The position numbers and the translations under genes are program-made. Shown in pieces: positions 55,747 through 63,520 of a DNA stretch of 64,000 nucleotides (the first letter of the stretch is position 1; every line of letters starts with the position of its first letter). The notes below the pieces were generated by a model. That model saw only the letters and a program-made list of their open reading frames with translations, did not search any database and was not told the DNA's origin. Origin of the DNA: Thalassoglobus sp. JC818 (GTDB lineage Bacteria; Planctomycetota; Planctomycetia; Planctomycetales; Planctomycetaceae); the NCBI RefSeq assembly GCF_040717535.1, contig NZ_JBFEFI010000001.1, positions 372,001-436,000 of the forward strand, in the 5' to 3' direction.

Positions 55747-56208
55747 ATGCATGACTTGTTTCAAAATCTGGTCAGCGAATTCGGTCAGGAGTGTGGCATT
55801 CCCAACCTGAGCCCCAATGCAGATGGTGAGCTCCGACTATTGTTCGACCGGTCAATTTCCGTTTCGATGATGCCAACATCGAACGTAGACGAGTTGTTGA
55901 TTTACTCACATGTGGGACACGTTGCGGAGCAAACTTCCGTTGGTCTGCTGTTGCGTTTACTCGACGCGTCTCTGTTTGGACAGTCGACGAATGGAGCGGT
56001 TTTTGCAATCGACGAACTGACGGAACAAATCACCCTTCAGCGAATCGAACAAATTCAGGGGATGACTTACCAGGATTTCGAAAGTCTCATCGAGGAATTT
56101 GTGAATGCAGTCGAGTATTGGTCGCAGCAGATTCAGGATTCCGATGGATTTCACAGCGACACGAGGGTCGGAACAACGCTCTGCACGTCCGCTCTGACAG
56201 CGAAATAG
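55747..56208 (+). CDS. CesT-family (class I) T3SS chaperone
   Basis: 153 residues. MHDLFQNLVSEFGQECGIPN then GELRLLFDRSISVSM is a textbook CesT opening. LLLRLLDASLFGQSTNGAVF and FVNAVEYWSQQI complete it. The tail (LCTSALTAK) lacks L-R-V. The next gene, 39 bp downstream, encodes an acetyltransferase, which could be its client. Confidence 0.82.
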   Translation: MHDLFQNLVSEFGQECGIPNLSPNADGELRLLFDRSISVSMMPTSNVDELLIYSHVGHVAEQTSVGLLLRLLDASLFGQSTNGAVFAIDELTEQITLQRIEQIQGMTYQDFESLIEEFVNAVEYWSQQIQDSDGFHSDTRVGTTLCTSALTAK

Positions 56209-56247
56209 TCCCTCTCAAAAGAGTGGATCAATGACTAAGGGATCAAA

Positions 56248-57288
56248 ATGAACAACGTGCTTTTCGCCGATACTCTCACGGATTCGAGACCTTCGCACCA
56301 TCATCAAGAGTCGCAGACCGACTCAAAATTCAAGCAGCCGTTCGCTGAGCATGGGCAATCGAGTGGAGAATTAACGCTCAGAATCGCTCGACCATCTGAA
56401 CGACTAGCAGCGATCAGTCATCTCTTCAAGAATCCGGTCGGAGTCGCGAGAAGGCGAATGCTCAACTGGATCATTTCGCTCGCAAAAAATCATCCGAAAC
56501 TCTTGAGTGGGCTGCTCGTAGCCGGTCGGACATCAGAAATTGAGGCTGCAATTTGGCTGTATCAGCTCCCCGGGCGACAACTCAACGTTTGGCTACCTTG
56601 TTTCTCGCGGTCGATCGGCGAAACTGACCAACTGAATTTTTTGCAACAAGTTTCAGATCGCATTGCCAAGTCGCCATCCGACTTGGCCTGGTCCACTGTG
56701 AAACCCGATGCGGCTGCTTCCATCTCTCAGCTGCAATTTCTGGGACTCAAAGAAGTCGCAGAACTGACTCGGATGTTCTGGCAGGTTTCAGAAACCAAAC
56801 CTGTCACAAATCACAATTTGTCTTTCGTAAATTATGAGCACGCAAAGCATCAAAGACGACTCGTAGACATACTGAATCGTTGCGAGAAAGATTCGCTCGA
56901 CTGCCGTAAGCTCCACGGGACTCGAAAAACGGAAGACATGCTGGAGGGACACTGTTTTCGAGAGTCATTAACTCCTTCAAATTGGTTGATTCTTAATGAG
57001 GGTGGAAAAGACATCGGGTGTCTGTTGCTATCTCGCCACAACACTCAGCCAGAATTTGAAGTGGTTTATCTGTCGATTGTTCCAGAGGCTAGGGGGCGGC
57101 GTTTGGGTAGTGCAATGATTCATCATGCTCAGAAGATCTGTATCGAATCCAACGCGAAACGCATCATCCTGACGTGCGATGGATGCAATTTGCCAGCCTG
57201 GAACCTCTATCGAACGTGTGGATTCGAGCCTGACGGAACTTGGAAGCTCTTCGCGAAAGAGCTGACGAACGAACCGCTTAATCGATAA
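56248..57288 (+). CDS. GNAT-family N-acetyltransferase
   Basis: 346 residues. A 45-residue polar leader (MNNVLFADTLTDSRPSHHHQ) precedes an N-terminal degenerate GNAT-like half (ELTLRIARPSERLAAISHLF). The C-terminal half (about 235-340) is a clear GNAT domain with the acetyl-CoA loop VYLSIVPEARGRRLGSAMIH and ACNLPAWNLYRTCGFEP-like sequence (CDGCNLPAWNLYRTCGFEPD). Substrate unknown. Double-GNAT proteins are common in Planctomycetes as housekeeping enzymes. Position between two CesT chaperones raises the possibility that it is secreted. Confidence 0.85.
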   Translation: MNNVLFADTLTDSRPSHHHQESQTDSKFKQPFAEHGQSSGELTLRIARPSERLAAISHLFKNPVGVARRRMLNWIISLAKNHPKLLSGLLVAGRTSEIEAAIWLYQLPGRQLNVWLPCFSRSIGETDQLNFLQQVSDRIAKSPSDLAWSTVKPDAAASISQLQFLGLKEVAELTRMFWQVSETKPVTNHNLSFVNYEHAKHQRRLVDILNRCEKDSLDCRKLHGTRKTEDMLEGHCFRESLTPSNWLILNEGGKDIGCLLLSRHNTQPEFEVVYLSIVPEARGRRLGSAMIHHAQKICIESNAKRIILTCDGCNLPAWNLYRTCGFEPDGTWKLFAKELTNEPLNR

Positions 57289-57450
57289 TGGCGGTCAGAC
57301 TCCCGGGAACAGCTCAATCTACGGCTGGCATAGAAATTCGGCTGCAATAACGGGGAAGTTGAACGTTCTGAAACTGTGGTGTGCTGACCATTCGCTCACT
57401 TTCCACCAACAGCTATTGCCGTCTGTAGTATCGATTGAGAGTAATCAGGC

Positions 57451-57942
57451 ATGATAACATTAGAACAACTTCGGATGATCATTGCAGAGTCGGGACCTCT
57501 TCTCAGAGCCGTCCATGTGGAAGCTCTCGACGAGTCTTCTTTTCTCGTTGCAATCGACGAAGACTGCATTATTCGCATCGACTATGACCCGAAAACTTGT
57601 CGCCTCGTGCTGTCTTCACGTTTGGGAACAGTCGGAATGATGGATCGACTCGAAATCTATGAGCAGCTATTGAGATACAACTTTCTCTGGAATCACACCG
57701 GAGGTGTCAAAGTCTCTCTTGATTCGACGGATGATGACCTCGTGCAAAGCTACGAACATTTCGTCAGACACCTCAACGTGACGGAATTCTGCCAACTTGT
57801 CACTGGTTTTCAACGCAAGGTGCGAGTGTGGCAAAAACTGATTCTGTCGAGTTGCCGAATTCAACAGAATTGCGATCAGCAAATCGCCATCGGCGAAGAA
57901 TTTGACACTTCCGGATGCACCACAGAAGCACTACGAGTCTGA
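57451..57942 (+). CDS. CesT-family (class I) T3SS chaperone, LRV tail
   Basis: 163 residues. It opens ITLEQLRMIIAESGPLLRAV, with SFLVAIDEDCIIRIDYDPKT as the first strand pair. It shares YEQLLRYNFLWNHTGGVKVS with the chaperone at 25437 and FQRKVRVWQKLI as C-terminal helix. It ends TTEALRV. It precedes the 480-residue candidate substrate by 80 bp and is its likely chaperone. Confidence 0.82.
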   Translation: MITLEQLRMIIAESGPLLRAVHVEALDESSFLVAIDEDCIIRIDYDPKTCRLVLSSRLGTVGMMDRLEIYEQLLRYNFLWNHTGGVKVSLDSTDDDLVQSYEHFVRHLNVTEFCQLVTGFQRKVRVWQKLILSSCRIQQNCDQQIAIGEEFDTSGCTTEALRV

Positions 57943-58022
57943 ATTCCTGAACGCGCGCTCAACCTGGCAGCTGAACGTTTTACTGTTTTATCTTGATCCT
58001 TCTGACTAGATCGGCATTCGCA

Positions 58023-59465
58023 ATGAGCATGTCACAAATCTCAGCAACCGATGCGACCGCATTGACTCGCAGCCGGAAAAACGCGATCGACGAAGACCCG
58101 GACATCAAGTCAGATGTGCTGCATCAATCGCAGGAGAAGCCTTCCGCGAACCTGCAGCAGAAGCTGGACGATCAGATCAATCATCCACTCAAGTCCAAGC
58201 AAGAGAAGGGTGGCCTGGAGCTTGCTAAAGATCTGCGTGAATCACACGGGAACTTGAAAGCCAAACATCAAGATCTGGTCAACGGCTACAACAACCTCGT
58301 CGATCAGTTCAAGGGCAATGTCGTCGATAACGATCAACTCACCGATGAAGACATCGAAGAGTTGTTGCGTGATTTGGAATATCTCGAAGCCCCAGCATAC
58401 GAACAGAATGACTTCACTCGACCTAGATCAGGTCATGTCGATATCAGTCAGCGTGCGAATACGTCGACTGCGGAAGAACCTCCAAGCGGTGATTCGCATG
58501 CATCTCAACAATCTGATCCACGCCTTTCAGTCGATAAGGGCGATCACCTCAGCCGCAAATCGATTGCAGACGAGAATCAGTTCTTCGACTTCATCGATTC
58601 GCTCGTCGAGGAAAATGAGAGCGGGAACAGCATTGACCGATCAAGACTCGATTCACAACTCTCGACTCACACGCAGGACGATTCAGGACCACAGCAGCCC
58701 CTCGAATCGCAGCCAACTAAAAATGAAGTCGATCGACCGAACGTCGAAGCCGAAAAGAACTTAGCGCCGACTTCAAAGACCGACGAATCAAATCAGTCTC
58801 CCCAAATCGACGATCAATCAGGGCCAAAAACCAATGCAAAGTCGGACACAGTCAACTCGTCAGCGACCAATCCAACCAACCATGCGAAAAGCAATGACAC
58901 GAGCGATGCTTCCGAAGTGCGTTCGAACGTGGTGGTCGTAAGCACGGCAGTAAGAAAACCATCGGAGGATGACATCAAGGCAGCCGCAAACGAGGCAGGA
59001 GGAGTGATTGCATCACGAATTGAAGATGCTGCAAAGGGACCGTCTGGCTCGAAAGTCGAAATTCCAATGGAGGCGATTGGAAAGTTTCTGAACGGATCGC
59101 CGGGGCTTGGATGGCGGCCTCAAATTCAGAAAGGTCCTGACAAGAACGAGCTCATCAGGACGGACCCCAGCAATCCAAAGACAAAGCACGTTCAATTCCA
59201 CGTTAGCGAAGATGGTAATCTGGTCCTGAAAATCATCGGCAAGAATATCAACTGGACGAAACGAGTGGCCGCCGAGAAAGGATCTGGAGGTGGTCTGGTC
59301 CCCAAGAACAACGGTGACGATCTCGATTTCACTTTTCAGTTTTCGCAGAAAGCGTGCTCCAAAGCATTTAATCATAAAACGACACTCTCTGATGAGGTAC
59401 TTAAGAATGTCCGCTTCAGTTCATGCGAGTTGACCAATACAGGGCTCGTCCTGACGAAGAAGTGA
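58023..59465 (+). CDS. Candidate T3SS effector with C-terminal globular domain
   Basis: 480 residues from the ATG at 58023 (MSMSQISATDATALTRSRKN). Residues 1-110 are charged helix, 150-310 are polar and disordered (Ser, Asp, Asn, Gln), and about 320-480 form a compact domain: DIKAAANEAGGVIASRIEDA, HVQFHVSEDGNLVLKIIGKN and LDFTFQFSQKACSKAFNHKT. I do not recognise that domain. The modular layout of leader, chaperone-binding part, linker and C-terminal domain is that of injected effectors, and a CesT chaperone gene lies directly upstream. An in-frame TTG at 57993 is less likely as start. Confidence 0.62.
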   Translation: MSMSQISATDATALTRSRKNAIDEDPDIKSDVLHQSQEKPSANLQQKLDDQINHPLKSKQEKGGLELAKDLRESHGNLKAKHQDLVNGYNNLVDQFKGNVVDNDQLTDEDIEELLRDLEYLEAPAYEQNDFTRPRSGHVDISQRANTSTAEEPPSGDSHASQQSDPRLSVDKGDHLSRKSIADENQFFDFIDSLVEENESGNSIDRSRLDSQLSTHTQDDSGPQQPLESQPTKNEVDRPNVEAEKNLAPTSKTDESNQSPQIDDQSGPKTNAKSDTVNSSATNPTNHAKSNDTSDASEVRSNVVVVSTAVRKPSEDDIKAAANEAGGVIASRIEDAAKGPSGSKVEIPMEAIGKFLNGSPGLGWRPQIQKGPDKNELIRTDPSNPKTKHVQFHVSEDGNLVLKIIGKNINWTKRVAAEKGSGGGLVPKNNGDDLDFTFQFSQKACSKAFNHKTTLSDEVLKNVRFSSCELTNTGLVLTKK

Positions 59466-59681
59466 TCTATTGCTGGTCCATTTTTTCGGCAACCACGGGA
59501 TCGATCCTTTCAGGTGGTCGCTGCAAGACTTCTTCTCATTCTCGTTTTGTATCTTGGACGACAACAGTCGGTCTCCCTAAAGGGACGGGTCGTCCGTTGA
59601 ATGTCGTCTGACAACTCAGCTTGTGAGCCTTCCTCGATAAAACGACGCTCTTTGCAAAGTGACGGGAAGGAGTGATTGATT

Positions 59682-62441
59682 ATGTCCGCTGATATTCGTG
59701 ATACATCATCGCTCATTCTTTCAATTAGTGACACTGAACAGGCTCATGTCGCAGATGAGTTCACTCTGAACTTGAGCGACCCGCAACCCGCGCCCACTCA
59801 CTACCTCGCTCCACCACTTTCCGCTCCTCCCCAGCATCCCGTCCAACACTATCGGGACGCTCTTCGATATCACGCTGATGAAAGCCAGCGATCGATCAAG
59901 CAGCAGACGATCGATCAACTCGCCGAAGCCAATCTGTCACGCAACGTTAAAGAAACGTTGACATCCCGCAATCGATTCCAACGAGACCGCAGTTTCTGGG
60001 ATCGAAACGAAGCTGACGTCAAAGGGCAGCTTCAATTGAACGCTCCGACAACAAGCATGCAACAACGCATCTTGCATCGACAGCGTGGTGGTTTGCTGGC
60101 GACTTTTCGATCTGCCGAGCAACGATTCCACGAACTGTCTGGAACTCCGGAATATCGGCGAATCGATCCACAGGGCAAAATCGCAGAATCGTCTTCTACC
60201 GAGTTGTCCAATGTGCAGGAAAACCTAAAACGAACTCTCAGAAATCTACTGATCGTCGTCGACTTTCAAGTGGAGACATTGGAGTCATTCAAAACTCAAA
60301 GTACTGCCACCGAAGTCGACCTTGCAAAACTTAATGAACTGAAGTCTCTTCGCCAAAGTCTTCGATCCAATGCAACGCAGTTCAATCAATCCAATGCAAC
60401 GCAGTTCAATCAACTGTCGTCGGACCAACAAGACAATCGTGAAACGCAACGTCAACTTCAAAGCCTTGCAGTTGAAGTCGACCACTTGGAAGCAGTCTGG
60501 AGCAGTTCTTCGCCAGGACTAGATGCTTTAGGAACGGAGCAAGAATCGAGTGTCGCTCGTCCCTCCTCAGCGGACCGGCAAGTCCAAAGTCGAATTGCCC
60601 GCAGTAGTCGGCTTCGTCAGATTGGAAGCGTGCTTGTTGCCGCTCAGGATGATGACATAGAGACGGTTGCCAACCTGGACTCATGGCGAAATCAGCTATC
60701 AAAGTTGAAGCAGTCGAACCCGGTAAAAGACACAGATACGCAGCGAAACGAATTAGTACTTAAGTATTCGCGAATTCTTCACTTGGCGAATACGAATGGA
60801 TTGGACCTCAAGCATCTGCCGAAGTACGCAAGCGAAAATTATTACATTGAAGGACTGACGCATCTTAAACCGCACGAACAAGAGCGAGTCTTCTCAGAGA
60901 TCGATTCGCTCGTTGACGGATGGGCTGCGGAATACCGATCGCTGGCAGAGTCACTTGTTCCCAAGGGCCGAGTCAAAAGGACATGGGAAGCGTTCAAGAA
61001 TTGGTTCAGCACGAGCGTATTCCGCAGAAAAACAGCGGAAACAGGGGCATTCGGCACGGAAGGCATGATCGCTCAGAACGAAGCAGGGATCGCGATCGGG
61101 AGCCTGAAAGCACAAGAATCTGGTGAAGAGGTTGACACCAGTGCCACCGAGAAAATGGACGTCGCTGAGTTTGTGGCAAAGGATGTCCTCCACACTCTAG
61201 CGATCGTTAAAAACGCTGACGACTTTGTCCGAATTCAAAAAGAAGTCGAACACAAGAAGCATAAAATTAGAGTTGCAGAGCAGGGGTTGAGAGATCTCAG
61301 AGTGAGTCAAGATTCTCTCAATCAGGTCGACAAATACCGATCGAACCTCAAGAGGCTTTATTTCGAGAAACTCGGAGACCAAGAGATCGCTCTTGATCGT
61401 ATCGAGCAAGGAGTTGCTGTCACGCAAGTCAATCGCCACGCTGCCACGATGGGGCACGACATCGCTGTTCAAGTTGGTCTGACCGGTGTCGGGACGACGA
61501 TCGCAAAAGTCTTCGGAGCGTTTGGAGCAGCAGCGGCTGAGTTCACGGAAGGAGTGATTGGAAGCTTCAAAGCAATCCGTGGCCAGATGACTTATCGCAG
61601 ATTGGATAAGACAGTCAAACGACTTGAAAGGCAGCTGGAAACGGAAACCGCCCCTCAACTGGTTGAGTCGCTGAAATACCAGATTCGGACTCTCAACGAT
61701 CTTAAGGACCAACAAACCCGCCTCCTCAATGTCTGCTCCTCGCTGAAGGGATTCGGGATGGCGGCAGGTTACACACTTGTTGCCCTGGCCGCTGTTGGAG
61801 TGACGACTGTCTTCAGTCCGGTCGTCGCACCAATCTTGCTCGCTTCATTTGCAACAGTCGCGGTTGGAATTGCAATCTTCAAAGTCGCGAAAGCGACGCA
61901 TGAAATCTGGAAGATTCAACGGACTGAAGACCTGCTTCTAGGACGCGGGGGGGATACCAAATTTCTCGCTGATTTGATCGTTGAAGCAGAGGAAAAAGGA
62001 ACAACACCGGAAGCGATCGCTCTGACGAGGATTTCCCGAGGGCATGGAGCCGCGGCGAAGCGGCCAACAGCGATGCAACTGCTCCATCAATTGAAGTGGC
62101 AAACACGTGATATGCGATTCAACAATGATGCGGCCCGCGAACTTCAATCAGTAAACGATGACATCCAAGCCTGTGAACTGCAACTACGAGATCCGCACAT
62201 TCCGATCGAAGCGGAACGCTACCTCGAGTCTGAACTTCAGAAGTTGTCGTCTCGCCGGAATCTTATTCAAGACGCACATTTCAACAGCATCTTGAGAACC
62301 CCCGCCGCACACGTGTTGCGGAACGCCTACCGCATGTCTCAGGAAGAAATTGTGGCACTCGTCGACGCACCGAACAGCGAAGAATACGACGAAATCGGAG
62401 CAAAGCTGATCGGAGAATATCAGGCCGAACTCACGCAATGA
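59682..62441 (+). CDS. Large protein with hydrophobic hairpin; candidate translocator (SctE-like)
   Basis: 919 residues from the ATG at 59682, with AAGGAG 9 bases upstream. The leader is polar (MSADIRDTSSLILSISDTEQ). Residues about 150-560 are coiled coil. A Gly/Ala-rich stretch lies near 600-622 (GLTGVGTTIAKVFGAFGAAA), and about 690-738 is a strongly hydrophobic hairpin (MAAGYTLVALAAVGVTTVFS then VVAPILLASFATVAVGIAIF). The C-terminal 180 residues are helical. Coiled coil plus hydrophobic hairpin is the layout of YopB/IpaB/SipB translocators, but it is longer than those (about 400-600). It is followed with ATGA overlap by a chaperone-like gene. Translocator identity is an inference. Confidence 0.6.
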   Translation: MSADIRDTSSLILSISDTEQAHVADEFTLNLSDPQPAPTHYLAPPLSAPPQHPVQHYRDALRYHADESQRSIKQQTIDQLAEANLSRNVKETLTSRNRFQRDRSFWDRNEADVKGQLQLNAPTTSMQQRILHRQRGGLLATFRSAEQRFHELSGTPEYRRIDPQGKIAESSSTELSNVQENLKRTLRNLLIVVDFQVETLESFKTQSTATEVDLAKLNELKSLRQSLRSNATQFNQSNATQFNQLSSDQQDNRETQRQLQSLAVEVDHLEAVWSSSSPGLDALGTEQESSVARPSSADRQVQSRIARSSRLRQIGSVLVAAQDDDIETVANLDSWRNQLSKLKQSNPVKDTDTQRNELVLKYSRILHLANTNGLDLKHLPKYASENYYIEGLTHLKPHEQERVFSEIDSLVDGWAAEYRSLAESLVPKGRVKRTWEAFKNWFSTSVFRRKTAETGAFGTEGMIAQNEAGIAIGSLKAQESGEEVDTSATEKMDVAEFVAKDVLHTLAIVKNADDFVRIQKEVEHKKHKIRVAEQGLRDLRVSQDSLNQVDKYRSNLKRLYFEKLGDQEIALDRIEQGVAVTQVNRHAATMGHDIAVQVGLTGVGTTIAKVFGAFGAAAAEFTEGVIGSFKAIRGQMTYRRLDKTVKRLERQLETETAPQLVESLKYQIRTLNDLKDQQTRLLNVCSSLKGFGMAAGYTLVALAAVGVTTVFSPVVAPILLASFATVAVGIAIFKVAKATHEIWKIQRTEDLLLGRGGDTKFLADLIVEAEEKGTTPEAIALTRISRGHGAAAKRPTAMQLLHQLKWQTRDMRFNNDAARELQSVNDDIQACELQLRDPHIPIEAERYLESELQKLSSRRNLIQDAHFNSILRTPAAHVLRNAYRMSQEEIVALVDAPNSEEYDEIGAKLIGEYQAELTQ
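60366..60413 (+). repeat. Perfect 24-bp tandem duplication inside the 59682 gene
   Basis: Two identical 24-bp units, 60366-60389 and 60390-60413, each encode SNATQFNQ in frame (near residues 229-244). Identity at every base suggests a recent slippage duplication. Confidence 0.95.
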
Positions 62442-63058
62442 AATCTTTGGAATACAACAGCACAACGTACTTAAATAGTTTATTAGAAAGGGAAGCGATG
62501 ACCGCTATTGAACGCATCGCGGAGAGTCTGGAAGGCTCCGGGTACAAACCTGTCCTGGCTGATTCTGTAGAAACTCAAAAATCGCTCAGCACACTCGTTG
62601 TGCCGTTTCGACCCGATGAGTTGGGTCGTGAATACTCCCTCTTCATTGAGGTGATGCCAGCAGAATCACAAGACGCGGTCGAGTTCATTCACTTCTCGCT
62701 CATCTATCCATTCGTGATCGATCATGTTGATTGCGTCCCAGAGGTGATTCGGACACTCTTTCTTTTGAATCGCTTTCTGCCAGTTGGTCGACATCAGTTC
62801 TGCGAACAGACTCCCGCTGTCTTCTTTCAGTATCAACTGGTGGTTTCCGGCGCCATGACCGTCGACCCTGATTTGATTCGTGAAGTCGTCGACATGATTG
62901 GTTTCTTTACTCGCAACCACGGACGTTTCATCAGTCGAATATTTCAAGGAGAGATCAATGCCGAGCAATTCATCGAAGAGCTCGAAGTGAAAGGGATCGC
63001 GATTCCTCCACTGTTCGGCATCTCGGAGAGAAACGAAGTGAATGCATCATTGAGTTGA
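62438..63058 (+). CDS. YbjN/CesT-like protein, probable T3SS chaperone
   Basis: 206 residues. The ATG overlaps the upstream stop (ATGA); an internal ATG at 62498 gives the family-like start MTAIERIAESLEGSGYKPVL. The body has YSLFIEVMPAESQDAVEFIH FSLIYPF, VIRTLFLLNRFLPVGRHQFC and FQYQLVVSGAMTVDPDLIRE then VVDMIGFFTRNHGRFIS. This alternating helix-strand-helix pattern belongs to the YbjN/class I chaperone fold. Translational coupling with the 919-residue protein suggests they work together. Confidence 0.7.
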   Translation: MKSLEYNSTTYLNSLLEREAMTAIERIAESLEGSGYKPVLADSVETQKSLSTLVVPFRPDELGREYSLFIEVMPAESQDAVEFIHFSLIYPFVIDHVDCVPEVIRTLFLLNRFLPVGRHQFCEQTPAVFFQYQLVVSGAMTVDPDLIREVVDMIGFFTRNHGRFISRIFQGEINAEQFIEELEVKGIAIPPLFGISERNEVNASLS

Positions 63059-63097
63059 CGAGTTTTCGTGCTTCGCCACATCGAAAGAGCAAGAAGA

Positions 63098-63502
63098 ATG
63101 ACAATGGAAGAACTGCAAATCTGGTCACGAAATTATGGCGTTGAGAATTTTCATGGAGCTTGCAGCTTCACCTACAACGATGACTTCGGTTTCCGAATTG
63201 AAGCGACCGAAGGCGGACGATTTGTGATGCTTTCGTCAACGATTGCAACTGTTTCCATTCAATCCGAGAGCGATCTGTTTCGGCAGTTGCTGCGATGGAA
63301 TCATCTTGGAGTAAAAACTCAGGGCGCGTCGTTTTCGCTCGACGAAACTGGAGAGAACATCGTGTTGTGGATCATGATTTCGATTGACGACCTTGACCCT
63401 GCTGAGTTCGATCGAGTGGTCGGATCATTCCTGGATCTGTCCGAGCAGTTTGCTAAGGCAGTGCGACAAATGGACGAAAGCAATATTGCAGAGGTTCTCT
63501 GA
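63098..63502 (+). CDS. CesT-family (class I) T3SS chaperone
   Basis: 134 residues from the ATG at 63098 (MTMEELQIWSRNYGVENFHG); an upstream extension to 63068 is possible. It has FGFRIEATEGGRFVMLSSTI, then FRQLLRWNHLGVKTQGASFS and FLDLSEQFAKAV, and belongs to the same paralogous subgroup as the chaperones at 25437 and 57451. It ends AEVL without Arg. It is third in the 59682-63502 set. Confidence 0.78.
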   Translation: MTMEELQIWSRNYGVENFHGACSFTYNDDFGFRIEATEGGRFVMLSSTIATVSIQSESDLFRQLLRWNHLGVKTQGASFSLDETGENIVLWIMISIDDLDPAEFDRVVGSFLDLSEQFAKAVRQMDESNIAEVL

Positions 63503-63520
63503 CTGCCATTATCGCTGCGG

